Part shown: in pieces, positions 8,726 through 18,112 of the stretch
How positions within the stretch are numbered: the stretch's first letter is position 1
How the letters are laid out: each line of letters starts with the position of its first letter
Origin: Prolixibacter sp. SD074
GTDB taxonomy: Bacteria > Bacteroidota > Bacteroidia > Bacteroidales > Prolixibacteraceae
DNA: 64,000 bases
Direction: 5' to 3'
NCBI RefSeq assembly: GCF_009617895.1
Contig: NZ_BLAW01000001.1
Coordinates: 3,649,001-3,713,000, forward strand
The notes under the pieces: model-generated
What the model was told of the DNA's origin: nothing
Database searches by the model: none
What the model saw: the letters and a program-made list of their open reading frames with translations, nothing else
Position numbers and translations under genes: made by a program

Positions 8726-10090
8726 ATGTCTGTAGGTCGAATATTAATCATTGATGACGGTAAAGGTCCGGGCGGTGCATTGGAGATGGCGCTCAGGATG
8801 GATTTTGAATCGGTTAAATCCTTTTCAAATCCGAACCTGCTTCCGTTTTATTTAAAGACCGAAAAAGCCGATGTGGCGATCTTAGACGTTGATTTTTCGG
8901 GAGTCAGAGAAGGGGAGGAACGTGGCCTTTACTGGTTGCGTGAAATTAAACGGATTAATCCGCGAATTGAGGTGGTTATTCTGTTGGAAGAAGAGGATGT
9001 AATGTTGGGCGAGCGGGCTATTGAGGAGGGAGCGGCCAACTTTGCTTTCAAGCGGGTAAATACACGGGAACTTGTTGCTTCTCTTCGCTCTATCGTGCAG
9101 CTTAAGCTGATGAAAGAGCGCTGCGAACTGGTTGAATCGCGTTTTGACGGGATAAGGAAAGAGCTACTGCAATCCAAACCGGTCATCCAGGGAAGTTCCG
9201 TTCCCTACAATCGGATGATGTACGCCATAACAGGTGTAATCGACACTCCCGATGCTATCTTACTGCAGGGAGAGACTGGAAGTGGAAAGAAAACGGTCGC
9301 GCGTTATATTCACAATCAATCATCCCGTCGGAATGAATTATTTCTCGAAGCAAACCATTTGCTCGAAAGAGAAACCGAACTGGGTGGTTATCTCTTTGGT
9401 GTGAAGAAACGGAACTATCCGACCGCAGACCCGGATCTTCCCGGGAAATTCCAACTTGCAGAAGGCGGTACACTTTATATTCCGGAAGTTGCAAAAATAC
9501 CTCTCTCTGTACAGGATCAATTTTTACGCTACATGGAAAAAGCTGTGGTAGAGCCGGTTGGAGCATCCAGATCCGTTCCGGTAAATGTAAAATTATTGCT
9601 CGGAACAGCTGAGGATTTAAAATCATTGGTAGAAGAAGGTGTTTTTCATGAGGAGCTATATCGTCGTCTTTCATCCAAAGCAATCGAAATTCCGGCGTTA
9701 CGGCATCGGGTGGAAGATATTGAAGATATAGCCAACTTTTTTATTTCACAGTCGTGTGCCAAATACCATAAAGGGCCACTCCGAATGAGTGCTCGTACGC
9801 TTGAAGAATTGAAACTTAATCAGTGGCCGGGAAATATATCCGAACTAAAGCTTACCATCGAAAAAGGGGTTATTCTGTGTGAAGAAGAAGTTTTGCGCCC
9901 TGAAGACTTCAGGTTTAGGCCTGTGGCACAATCGCAATTGTTTAAGATCCCGGATACCATTGAGGAGATGGAAAAATCGATGATTAAAAAGGCGCTGGAA
10001 CGGCATAAAAATAATCACAGCGCTGCTGCTGCCCAGTTGGGAATTACCCGCCAAACGCTCTACAATAAAATCCGCAAATACAAGCTTTGA
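8726..10090 (+). CDS. NtrC-type response regulator with degenerate AAA+ domain
   Basis: 454-aa protein with receiver (1-120), AAA+ (about 150-385) and Fis-type HTH (C-terminal 'NHSAAAAQLGITRQTLYNKI') domains. The receiver keeps the acidic pair (IIDD), the phospho-Asp (AILDVDF) and the Lys (FAFKRV), but has Leu where Thr/Ser is usual. The AAA+ domain keeps Walker A (GETGSGKKT). It has lost the sigma-54 contact loop: after 'YLFG' there is no GAFTGA. Walker B reads GGTLYIPEV instead of GGTLFLDE, the first Arg finger of FREDLYYRL is His (FHEELYRRL), and sensor II GNVREL is GNISEL. It probably binds DNA but does not activate sigma-54 polymerase in the usual way (inference). No histidine kinase is adjacent. 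Confidence 0.82.
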   Translation: MSVGRILIIDDGKGPGGALEMALRMDFESVKSFSNPNLLPFYLKTEKADVAILDVDFSGVREGEERGLYWLREIKRINPRIEVVILLEEEDVMLGERAIEEGAANFAFKRVNTRELVASLRSIVQLKLMKERCELVESRFDGIRKELLQSKPVIQGSSVPYNRMMYAITGVIDTPDAILLQGETGSGKKTVARYIHNQSSRRNELFLEANHLLERETELGGYLFGVKKRNYPTADPDLPGKFQLAEGGTLYIPEVAKIPLSVQDQFLRYMEKAVVEPVGASRSVPVNVKLLLGTAEDLKSLVEEGVFHEELYRRLSSKAIEIPALRHRVEDIEDIANFFISQSCAKYHKGPLRMSARTLEELKLNQWPGNISELKLTIEKGVILCEEEVLRPEDFRFRPVAQSQLFKIPDTIEEMEKSMIKKALERHKNNHSAAAAQLGITRQTLYNKIRKYKL

Positions 10091-10155
10091 AAATTATTAT
10101 GCTTGGTTAATATGGCTGGAATTTTGTAATTTGAGGAATATTATCCACCAGCCAT

Positions 10156-11433
10156 ATGAAAGAAGAGTTTCTTCATTTTATTTGGAAACACCGTCTTTAT
10201 CAGTCACGCCAGCTAAAAACGATTAACGGGGAACCAATTGAAATCCTTCAACCTGGAATCCATAATCTACATGCGGGCCCTGATTTCTCTGATGCACGTA
10301 TCCGTATCGATGGTACTTTATGGGTTGGCAGCGTTGAACTTCACCGTAAATCTTCCGATTGGAAACGTCATGGCCATGACAAGGATCAAGCCTATAACAA
10401 TGTCATACTACACGTAGTTGCTGAGTATGATGAGCCTGTTATAAATACGCTGGATGTCGAACTTCCTACTCTTATTCTGAAATGGGCCGGTGCCATTGAG
10501 GAGAATTATCATGAACTTACGGAAAGCAAGGATTGGGTGGCTTGTGCTTCCCGGTTATTCCGGGTCGATCCCTTTCGGGTGAAGTTTTTTCTAAACGGTG
10601 TAATGATTGAACGTCTGAAAGAGAAATCAGAAATGGTTAATGAGATACTTCGGGATACAAATGGCGACTGGGGAGAAACATTCTACCGGATGCTGGCCCG
10701 TGGTTTCGGATTTAAGGAAAATGCTCAGCCCTTTGAAATGCTGGCCCGTTCGTTACCGCAGAAGATCCTGGCTCACCATCATGATTCGTTACAGCAAACC
10801 GAAGCATTACTCTTTGGTCAGTCCGGACTGTTAGGGGAAGAACTGTTTGCGGATGATTATTATCTTTCGTTGAGAAAGGAATACCGGTTCCTGGCAACGA
10901 AATATTCATTAAAACCCATTGCAGGGCATCTTTGGAAATTCATGCGAATGAGGCCGGTCAATTTTCCAACGATCCGGTTAGCTCAGTTTGCCCGGTTGAT
11001 TTATAATTCACAAGGATTGCTCGGGAAGTTACTGGAGGCAAGAAATATTGATGAAATACGAGGCTGGTTTCAGGTAGTTGCTTCGCCATACTGGGACATG
11101 CATTATCATTTTAACCGGGAATCTCCTGTTCGGGAGAAAAAGCTGGGAGAACAATCTTTTCGGTTGTTGGTGATAAATGTATTGGTTCCCTTTTATTTTC
11201 TATATGGAGAACACCAAAATAAACTATATTTGAAAAACAGGGCACTGCAACTGCTGGAAGACTTGCCGGCAGAAGACAATATGGTGATACGAAAATGGAA
11301 GTTGGCCGGAATTGAAGCTGACAATGCATTGGAATCACAGGCATTATTGCATTTAAAAAGCCGGTATTGCGCGTTAAAGCAATGTCTTAGTTGCGGAATC
11401 GGGCATAAAATAATCTTGCATGAACCTCTTTGA
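10156..11433 (+). CDS. DUF2851 family protein
   Basis: 425-aa soluble protein of a Bacteroidota-enriched family of unknown function. The N-terminal block 'GPDFSDARIRIDGTLW' followed by 'GSVELHRKSSDW' is the family hallmark. The spacing of D, E and H/K residues there is reminiscent of PD-(D/E)XK nuclease-like folds, but that is only an inference from pattern. The C-terminus holds two Cys in 'ALKQCLSCGIGHKI'. No signal peptide or membrane segment. Its last 14 bases overlap the start of the downstream K+ channel gene in a different frame, so the two are probably translationally coupled. It follows the response regulator by 65 nt. Confidence 0.75.
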   Translation: MKEEFLHFIWKHRLYQSRQLKTINGEPIEILQPGIHNLHAGPDFSDARIRIDGTLWVGSVELHRKSSDWKRHGHDKDQAYNNVILHVVAEYDEPVINTLDVELPTLILKWAGAIEENYHELTESKDWVACASRLFRVDPFRVKFFLNGVMIERLKEKSEMVNEILRDTNGDWGETFYRMLARGFGFKENAQPFEMLARSLPQKILAHHHDSLQQTEALLFGQSGLLGEELFADDYYLSLRKEYRFLATKYSLKPIAGHLWKFMRMRPVNFPTIRLAQFARLIYNSQGLLGKLLEARNIDEIRGWFQVVASPYWDMHYHFNRESPVREKKLGEQSFRLLVINVLVPFYFLYGEHQNKLYLKNRALQLLEDLPAEDNMVIRKWKLAGIEADNALESQALLHLKSRYCALKQCLSCGIGHKIILHEPL

Positions 11434-12454
11434 GGAAGAAACTTACAGAACATTACGCATAGGAATTGTCCTCATGTTGGGGTTGATAATTTTCGGCATC
11501 CTTGGGTTTATGTCCATCGAAGATCTCAACTTTGTTGATGCGTTTTATATGACCATTATCTCCGTTTCAACAGTGGGGTTCGAAGTGGTGAAGCCTTTAT
11601 CATCCGCCGGTAAAATATTTGTCTCGATTTTGATTATCTTTTCCCTGGGTAATATTGCCTATGTGGGGTCCAGTTTGGTGCGTTTTTTTCTGGATGGTGA
11701 GTTTATTAATTATTTAAAGACGAATCGTGTGAACAAGAAAATTGAGAAACTGACCGATCATGTGATTATTTGTGGCTTCGGGCGGAATGGCGAACAGGCG
11801 GCTTTGGAACTTATGGACCATAATCAACATTTTGTTATAATTGAAAAGCGCGATAATGTGATAGGGCGCATTCGGGAAGATCCCAACCTTTTGTACGTGA
11901 GGGGAGATGCCACCCATGAGGATGATCTCCGATTGGCACGTATCGATCATGCAAGAGCTTTGATAGCCACCACGCCAAACGATGCAGACAATGTTTTTGT
12001 GGTGTTGACCGCCCGAAGTATGAACCCGAATTTGCTCATTATTAGTCGTGCTTCGGAAATTGGATCAGATATGAAACTTCGCCGGGCCGGAGCGACGAAC
12101 ATTATCATGCCTGAGCGAATGGGAGGACAACGTATGGCCCGTTTGGTGACCCAACCTGATGTCGTGGAGTTTGTGGAATATGTGCTGCTTCAGCGAAATC
12201 GATCCGTAAGCCTGACGGAAGTTCCGTGTAGCCGGATGGCCGAAGAGTATGAGGGAAGGACCATTGGTGATTTACGAATGGGAAATATTACCGGAGCTAC
12301 TATCGTGGGATTGAAGAACTTCGAAGGCAAATATGTGTTCAATCCGGGGCCTGGACATATATTAAATCGGGGCGACAAATTATTCGTTCTCGGATCACAC
12401 GGCCAGGTAGCAGGATTGCAGGAGTTTTTGGAACAAAAAACCGGGTCGCTTTAG
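11420..12454 (+). CDS. Potassium channel with RCK (TrkA-N/TrkA-C) domains
   Basis: 344-aa inner-membrane ion channel. Two transmembrane helices (about residues 12-35 and 65-90) flank a pore loop with filter 'STVGFEVVKPLS'. It continues into a cytoplasmic RCK domain beginning 'HVIICGFGRNGEQAALEL' (NAD-type Rossmann GxGxxG) and a TrkA-C domain ('EYEGRTIGDLR...GDKLFVLG'). The filter is TVGFE rather than TVGYG; a variant, but the TVG core is intact. Likely role: K+ flux gated by a nucleotide or other ligand. It overlaps the DUF2851 gene by 14 bp. Confidence 0.85.
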   Translation: MNLFEEETYRTLRIGIVLMLGLIIFGILGFMSIEDLNFVDAFYMTIISVSTVGFEVVKPLSSAGKIFVSILIIFSLGNIAYVGSSLVRFFLDGEFINYLKTNRVNKKIEKLTDHVIICGFGRNGEQAALELMDHNQHFVIIEKRDNVIGRIREDPNLLYVRGDATHEDDLRLARIDHARALIATTPNDADNVFVVLTARSMNPNLLIISRASEIGSDMKLRRAGATNIIMPERMGGQRMARLVTQPDVVEFVEYVLLQRNRSVSLTEVPCSRMAEEYEGRTIGDLRMGNITGATIVGLKNFEGKYVFNPGPGHILNRGDKLFVLGSHGQVAGLQEFLEQKTGSL

Positions 12455-12523
12455 CGGTTGTCAGTCAAATGGTTTAAATATAATATTCACAATCAAAGAT
12501 TACCAGTTTTCAATATTTTTATT

Positions 12524-12531
12524 TACTTTTG
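12524..12531 (+). promoter_or_regulatory. -7 element upstream of rpsO
   Basis: TACTTTTG matches TAnnTTTG; no clear TTTG at the expected upstream distance. It implies a leader of about 80 nt before rpsO, within which GTGTaatgattgtatcACAC can form a small hairpin. S15 autoregulates through its mRNA leader in other bacteria, so this leader may matter, but I see no recognisable S15-site consensus. Confidence 0.4.
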
Positions 12532-12620
12532 GGGCTGATTTTGCAAATAATGTTACACGGTTGTTATCGGGCGCGAATACTGCGGTGTAATGATTGTATC
12601 ACACTATTTATCTATAGAAA

Positions 12621-12890
12621 ATGTATTTAACATCAGAAAAGAAACAAGAGATTTTTGAAAAGCACGGCAAAAGTGTTACCAACACCGGTTCAACGGAAGG
12701 TCAGATTGCGTTATTCTCATATCGCATCAGCCACTTGACCGAGCACCTGAAAAAGAACCGCAAAGATTACAGTACTCAGCGTGCACTGATTCGTTTGGTA
12801 GGTAAACGCCGTTCATTACTCGATTATCTGAAAAGAAAAGATATTGAGCGTTATCGTGCAATTCTGAAAGAACTTAATCTTCGTAGATAA
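12621..12890 (+). CDS. rpsO: 30S ribosomal protein S15
   Basis: 89-aa primary 16S rRNA-binding protein of the small subunit platform. Sequence is typical: 'TGSTEGQIALFSYRISHLTEHLK' and the C-terminal 'RALIRLVGKRRSLLDYLKRKDIERYRAIL'. Length equals the family norm. The gene precedes pnp, the same neighbour order as in many bacteria, with a strong hairpin between them. Confidence 0.97.
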   Translation: MYLTSEKKQEIFEKHGKSVTNTGSTEGQIALFSYRISHLTEHLKKNRKDYSTQRALIRLVGKRRSLLDYLKRKDIERYRAILKELNLRR

Positions 12891-12898
12891 ACGAACGA

Positions 12899-12939
12899 CC
12901 TTGAAAGGCAATTTTCAAATTGCCTTTCAAGGTATTTTT
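12899..12939 (+). terminator. Hairpin between rpsO and pnp
   Basis: A perfect 16-bp inverted repeat (12899-12914 with 12917-12932, core CCTTGAAAGGCAATTT) is followed by TATTTTTA. It can act as a rho-independent terminator; by analogy with E. coli rpsO-pnp it might also be an RNase processing site (inference). Confidence 0.75.
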
Positions 12940-12992
12940 AAAAAGGCCCACCCATTTGTTTTAAACTTATTAATTGTTTGAAGAAGAGATTT

Positions 12993-15212
12993 ATGTATAA
13001 AGCTATTGAGAAGACAATCGATCTTGGCGATGGAAGGTCCATCACCATAGAAACCGGAAAATTAGCAAAACAAGCAGACGGATCGGTTGTGGTTAAAATG
13101 GGTGATACAATGTTGTTGGCTACTGTTGTTTCGGCAAAGGAAGCTAAAGAAGACGTTGATTTCATGCCCCTGTCGGTTGACTATCGTGAAAAATTCACTG
13201 CTGCTGGCCGTTTCCCCGGTGGTTTCCTGAAAAGGGAAGGCCGTCCGTCGGATGATGAAATTTTGGTCGCCCGCCTGGTTGACCGTGCTCTGCGTCCTTT
13301 GTTCCCGGAAGACTATCACGCTGAAACAGCGATGATGATTTCCTTGATTTCAACCGGGAAAGATGAAATGCCGGACTCATTGGCCGGATTGGCAGCATCA
13401 GCAGCAATTGCTGTTTCGGATGTGCCGTTTGAGTGCGCTATCTCAGAGGTTCGTGTCGGCCGTGTTGATGGAAAACTTGTCATTAATCCTTCATTAGAGC
13501 AGTTGGAAAATGCCGATATCGACATTATGGTGGGGGCATCATATGACAACATTATGATGGTGGAAGGCGAGATGGATGAGGTCTCGGAAGACGAAATGCT
13601 CGAAGCCATCAAATTTGCGCACGAAGCCATTAAGCAGCATTGCAAAGTTCAGGATGAGTTAGCTGCTGAACTTGGGGTCGTTAAACGTGAATATTCACAC
13701 GAAACAAATGATGAAGAGCTGCGTGAACTGGTTAAAAAGGAGACTTACCAGAAAGTATATGATGTAGCCCGGGCAACAATACAAAATAAGCAGGAACGCT
13801 ACGATGCCTTTGGCAAGGTAAAGGAAGAATTCATTGAGCAATACAGTGAAGGGAAAAAGGAGGAAGAAATTCCGCTGACCCTGATTGGCCGTTATTTCCA
13901 CGATGTGGAAAAAGAAGCTGTACGCCGGATGATTCTGGATGAGCAGATTCGCCTTGACGGTCGGAAAACAAACGAAATTCGGCCTATCTGGGGTGAAGTT
14001 AACTACCTGCCCGGAGCGCACGGTTCTGCAATTTTTACTCGTGGTGAAACTCAGTCGCTGACCAGTTTGACTCTCGGTACCAAGATGGATGAGAAGATTA
14101 TTGATAATGTAACAGTCCAGGGACGTGAGCGTTTCTTGTTGCATTATAACTTCCCACCCTTTTCAGTTGGTGAACCCCGTACGCCAAGAGGCGTTTCGCG
14201 CCGTGAAATTGGTCATGGTAATTTGGCTCACCGTGCATTAAAAGGAATGATTCCGGATGATTTTCCGTATATCCTGCGTATTGTATCTGATATTTTGGAA
14301 TCTAACGGTTCGTCATCAATGGCAACGGTTTGTGCCGGAACAATGGCCATGATGGATGCCGGTATACATATGAAACGTCCTGTTTCCGGAATTGCAATGG
14401 GACTGATTACCGATAAGGATTCAGATAAATTTGCTATACTTTCCGATATTCTGGGAGATGAAGATCACCTGGGAGATATGGACTTCAAAGTGACCGGAAC
14501 TGAGAAGGGAATTACCGCTACTCAAATGGATATCAAGGTTGACGGACTTTCTTACGATGTAATGGCCCAGGCTTTACAGCAGGCTAAAGAGGGACGTGAA
14601 CACATTTTGGGTAAAATTCTCGAAGTGATTGACGAGCCTCGTGAAGATTACAAACCGAATGTTCCGCGAATTGTGACCATCACCATTCCAAAAGAAATGA
14701 TTGGTCCGGTTATTGGTCCTGGAGGAAAAATCATTCAGCAAATTCAGGAAGATACGCAATCAACGATTGCCATTGAAGAGAAGGATGATCTGGGATATGT
14801 TGAAATCAGCGCTCCTAACCGCGAAGCAATTGATGCTGCATTAGAGCGTGTACGTGCGATTGTTGCCGTACCCGAAGTCGGTGAGGTATACAAGGGAAAA
14901 GTGAAGTCTATCGTTTCATTTGGAGCCTTTGTTGAGATTATGCCAGGTAAGGAAGGTTTGCTGCACGTTTCGGAATTTGATTGGAAACGTGTTGAAAATC
15001 CTGCCGATGTACTGAAAGAAGGCGAAGAAGTAGAAGTCAAACTACTTGAGGTCGACCAGCGTACCGGTAAATTGAAGCTGTCGAGAAAAGCGTTATTACC
15101 TCGTCCGGAGAGAACCGGAAACGAGAATGATCGTGGTGACAGAGGAGATCGGGGTGGTCGTGACCGCAACCGTGGAGATCGTCGTCCCCCGCGTCGTGAC
15201 AACGACAGATAA
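12993..15212 (+). CDS. pnp: Polyribonucleotide nucleotidyltransferase (PNPase)
   Basis: 3'-5' phosphorolytic exoribonuclease and degradosome component. Two RNase PH domains (first with '[21 protein letters not shown]', second with '[34 protein letters not shown]'), a KH domain (about residues 560-620, '[20 protein letters not shown]') and an S1 domain (from about 630, '[32 protein letters not shown]'). The tail is rich in Arg, Asp and Gly, plausibly an RNA-binding extension. I chose the ATG at 12993; a TTG at 12978 would add MKKRF. About 739 aa. Confidence 0.97.
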   Translation: MYKAIEKTIDLGDGRSITIETGKLAKQADGSVVVKMGDTMLLATVVSAKEAKEDVDFMPLSVDYREKFTAAGRFPGGFLKREGRPSDDEILVARLVDRALRPLFPEDYHAETAMMISLISTGKDEMPDSLAGLAASAAIAVSDVPFECAISEVRVGRVDGKLVINPSLEQLENADIDIMVGASYDNIMMVEGEMDEVSEDEMLEAIKFAHEAIKQHCKVQDELAAELGVVKREYSHETNDEELRELVKKETYQKVYDVARATIQNKQERYDAFGKVKEEFIEQYSEGKKEEEIPLTLIGRYFHDVEKEAVRRMILDEQIRLDGRKTNEIRPIWGEVNYLPGAHGSAIFTRGETQSLTSLTLGTKMDEKIIDNVTVQGRERFLLHYNFPPFSVGEPRTPRGVSRREIGHGNLAHRALKGMIPDDFPYILRIVSDILESNGSSSMATVCAGTMAMMDAGIHMKRPVSGIAMGLITDKDSDKFAILSDILGDEDHLGDMDFKVTGTEKGITATQMDIKVDGLSYDVMAQALQQAKEGREHILGKILEVIDEPREDYKPNVPRIVTITIPKEMIGPVIGPGGKIIQQIQEDTQSTIAIEEKDDLGYVEISAPNREAIDAALERVRAIVAVPEVGEVYKGKVKSIVSFGAFVEIMPGKEGLLHVSEFDWKRVENPADVLKEGEEVEVKLLEVDQRTGKLKLSRKALLPRPERTGNENDRGDRGDRGGRDRNRGDRRPPRRDNDR

Positions 15213-15235
15213 CTTTAATTCAAAATATATTTAAG

Positions 15236-15260
15236 AGCCCGGATGACCGGGCTTTTTTTA
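15236..15260 (+). terminator. Rho-independent terminator after pnp
   Basis: AGCCCGG (15236-15242), loop ATGA, CCGGGCT (15247-15253), then a run of seven T. The ATG of a longer open frame at 15243 lies inside this loop, which argues against using it as the next gene's start. Confidence 0.9.
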
Positions 15261-15302
15261 TCTCTGCCAGTTTTTCTATATTTAATCAATCTTTTATACA
15301 AT

Positions 15303-15800
15303 ATGGAAGCGAAAGAATCAGTATGGCTGAATGAGACAGAGGATCTTTTTCGTGAGAACCTGAAAGGTATATCGGGAAAAGATGTACGATTTTACCGACT
15401 TGAAGAGTTTTGGCGCAATATTCAACGGCTTGATGAATTCTCTGCTAGTTGCCCGGTTTGCCGTGAAATGCATGCAGAAATAAGGGAAACTATTGCCGGA
15501 ATGAATGACGCAGTAAAACATCCGGGAAAAAGGAGGCGAAAGTTCGATCGTGCATTGTCAACACTTGCATCACATATGACGGAGGAACACGGTTTCCTTC
15601 CGCCGTATTATTATACATACCGGTGGTCGGCACTTGGTTTACCTGCAGGTGCTTTGGTCGGTGCGTTAATCGATTTGGCGCTGTTTCACGGACAGAAATG
15701 GGGTTTCATTGTTGGTGGGACGATGATTGGAATGCTGATTGGTTATGTGCTTGGCGGTCGTAAAGACAATGAAATGAGAGCTAAGAAGAAGCTATTGTAA
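15303..15800 (+). CDS. Hypothetical protein with CxxC motif and C-terminal membrane hairpin
   Basis: 165-aa protein I do not recognise. The N-terminal soluble part (about 1-100) has a CPVC motif ('EFSASCPVCREMHAEIRETIAG') followed by a basic 'HPGKRRRKFDRALS' segment and 'HMTEEHGFLPPYYYTYRWSALGL'. The C-terminal part has two glycine-rich hydrophobic stretches ('LPAGALVGALIDLALF' and 'GFIVGGTMIGMLIGYVLGG') and ends in a Lys-rich tail. The start at 15303 (MEAKESVW) is preferred because the longer frame begins inside the pnp terminator. Confidence 0.7.
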   Translation: MEAKESVWLNETEDLFRENLKGISGKDVRFYRLEEFWRNIQRLDEFSASCPVCREMHAEIRETIAGMNDAVKHPGKRRRKFDRALSTLASHMTEEHGFLPPYYYTYRWSALGLPAGALVGALIDLALFHGQKWGFIVGGTMIGMLIGYVLGGRKDNEMRAKKKLL

Positions 15801-15943
15801 GCCTTCATTTTCGGAAATTAACAGATAACTGAACTTTTTTATTCGTTTAAGTTGCAAAGAATTAAACCTTTGCGTATATTATGTGCTGTTGGCTTATACC
15901 AGACAGAATTAAATTGTTTAATAAATAATCTAATACCGAACTT

Positions 15944-18061
15944 GTGAAAGGGCCCATACTACTTGCAGGTCTGGCATTTTTCGCCATTTCCTGTACCAAT
16001 AATCAGAAAATCAAATATCCTGTGGCGCATAAAGACAATGTTGTTGATGATTACTTCGGTCATAAAGTAAACGATCCATATCGCTGGCTGGAAGATGATA
16101 ACTCCGAAGAAACGGCCAAATGGGTGAAAGCAGAGAACAAAGTGACCAATGCTTTTCTGGGCCAAATTCCCTACCGGGATAATATTCGAAAACAACTGAC
16201 CGGCCTCTGGGATTATCCGAAATATTCAGCCCCTTTCAAAAGGGCAGGCAAGTACTTCTATTATAGGAACAGTGGATTGCAAAACCAAAGTGTCCTGTAT
16301 GTTCAGGATAACCTAAATGCTGAACCAAGAGCATTACTTGACCCCAATAAACTTTCCGATGATGGAACCGTGGCATTAAGCGCGGCGCGGGTTTCGAACG
16401 ACGGAAAGTACCTGGTTTATTTTATAGCCCGTTCAGGATCCGATTGGAATGAAGGATATGTTTTAGATATTAAAACCGGAGAAAAATTACCCGACCATTT
16501 GCGGTGGATTAAATTCTCCGGTATTGGATGGGATGGTGATGGTTTTTATTATTCCAGGTATCCAAAGCCAGAGGGCGGGAATGCGTTGAGTCAGTCAAAT
16601 GAATATCACAGGGTATATTTTCACCGGGTTGGAACTTCGCAGTCCGACGATAAAATGGTGTATGATACACCAGATCATCCTAAGCGGATGTCAGATATTA
16701 GCGTAACCAGGGATGAGAAAATTCAGTATCTGACCGAATACGAGGCATCTATCGGCAACTCGCTTTATGTGAGGGCGAATAACGATAAGAAGACGGAATG
16801 GAAACCTGTTTATACTGCTTTTGACAAAGAGTTTCAGGTAATTGATGATGTTGATGGACGATTACTGGTAATGACCAATTATAAGGCTCCGCGATACCGG
16901 CTAGTCAGTATCGATCCAGGGCATCCGGAAGAAGCCAACTGGTTGGAAACAATTCCTGAATCGGATGACGTCTTGAGTGATGCATCGGTTGTTGGCGGTA
17001 AAATCTGTGCTTCCTATATGAAAGATGCACACACCGTATTACAGCTGTTCCAGGCCGACGGCAAATTGATCGGAAATATTGAACTCCCGGAAATGGGGAG
17101 CGCTTCCATTTTGATTGGAGATAAAAATGATAATGAAGCATTTTACACCTTTGAGTCCTGGACTATGCCGAACACCATTTATCAATATGACGTGGCAACC
17201 GGACAATCGAAAGTATTCAGACAACCTGAGTTGAAATTTAATCCAAATGATTTTGAAACAAGGCAGGTGTTTTATGTCAGCAAGGACGGCACCAAAGTTC
17301 CGATGTTCATTTTCATGAAGAAGGGGACTAAACTGGACGGGATGAATCCGGCTCTTTTGTATGGATACGGCGGCTTCAATATTAGCCTGACACCCTACTT
17401 TTCACCAGCGCGAATGGTTTTCCTCGAGCAGGGAGGTGTTTACGCTGTAGCTAACCTACGCGGAGGTGGCGAATATGGTGAAGCCTGGCATGAAGCAGGG
17501 ACCAAAATGCATAAGCAAAATGTTTTCGACGATTGTATTGCGGCAGCGGAATACCTGGTCGAAAAGAAATATACCGATACCAATCATCTGGCATTGATGG
17601 GCGGCTCGAACGGCGGCTTACTGGTAGGCGCTGTCATCAATCAGCGACCAGATTTATTCCGCTTAGCGATTCCGCAGGTGGGAGTGATGGACATGCTTCG
17701 TTATAATAAGTTCACCATTGGTTGGTCGTGGGCTGGTGATTATGGAACCAGCGGTGATAGTGAGGAGATGTTTAAGTACCTTTATGCCTATTCTCCTTAT
17801 CACAATATTAAAAAAGACGGTCACTATCCGGCCATTCTTGCGTTGACGGCAGATCATGACGATCGCGTGGTTCCCGCACATACCTTTAAGTATATGGCCC
17901 GGATGCAGGATTATAACGATGGCAAAAATCCGACGTTGGTGCGTATCGAAACAAAGGCTGGACACGGAGGTGGAAAACCAACGTCAAAGATAATAGATGA
18001 GTATACCGATATCTGGTCATTTGTGCTTTATGAAATGGGGGTCGGGCCAAAATTTAATTGA
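15944..18061 (+). CDS. Prolyl oligopeptidase family serine peptidase (S9A), lipoprotein
   Basis: Peptidase cleaving after proline in short peptides, likely periplasmic and membrane-anchored. The GTG start gives a lipoprotein signal peptide (MKGPILLAGLAFFAISC, Cys17). The N-terminal part has 'VNDPYRWLEDD' and a seven-bladed propeller; the C-terminal alpha/beta-hydrolase has the nucleophile 'GGSNGGLLVGA', Asp in 'TADHDDRVVP' and His in 'TKAGHGGGKPT'. Catalytic triad is therefore complete. 705 aa, normal for S9A. Monocistronic by spacing. Confidence 0.92.
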   Translation: MKGPILLAGLAFFAISCTNNQKIKYPVAHKDNVVDDYFGHKVNDPYRWLEDDNSEETAKWVKAENKVTNAFLGQIPYRDNIRKQLTGLWDYPKYSAPFKRAGKYFYYRNSGLQNQSVLYVQDNLNAEPRALLDPNKLSDDGTVALSAARVSNDGKYLVYFIARSGSDWNEGYVLDIKTGEKLPDHLRWIKFSGIGWDGDGFYYSRYPKPEGGNALSQSNEYHRVYFHRVGTSQSDDKMVYDTPDHPKRMSDISVTRDEKIQYLTEYEASIGNSLYVRANNDKKTEWKPVYTAFDKEFQVIDDVDGRLLVMTNYKAPRYRLVSIDPGHPEEANWLETIPESDDVLSDASVVGGKICASYMKDAHTVLQLFQADGKLIGNIELPEMGSASILIGDKNDNEAFYTFESWTMPNTIYQYDVATGQSKVFRQPELKFNPNDFETRQVFYVSKDGTKVPMFIFMKKGTKLDGMNPALLYGYGGFNISLTPYFSPARMVFLEQGGVYAVANLRGGGEYGEAWHEAGTKMHKQNVFDDCIAAAEYLVEKKYTDTNHLALMGGSNGGLLVGAVINQRPDLFRLAIPQVGVMDMLRYNKFTIGWSWAGDYGTSGDSEEMFKYLYAYSPYHNIKKDGHYPAILALTADHDDRVVPAHTFKYMARMQDYNDGKNPTLVRIETKAGHGGGKPTSKIIDEYTDIWSFVLYEMGVGPKFN

Positions 18062-18112
18062 CCCTTCGCAAATTATTGGATATCTTTCCCGGAATTTTTA
18101 CCCCGGGTTTGT

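Noticed and set aside
13695-14144. Long antisense frame inside pnp (149 codons)
   Set aside because: Shadow of a strongly conserved gene; no domain and no start context.
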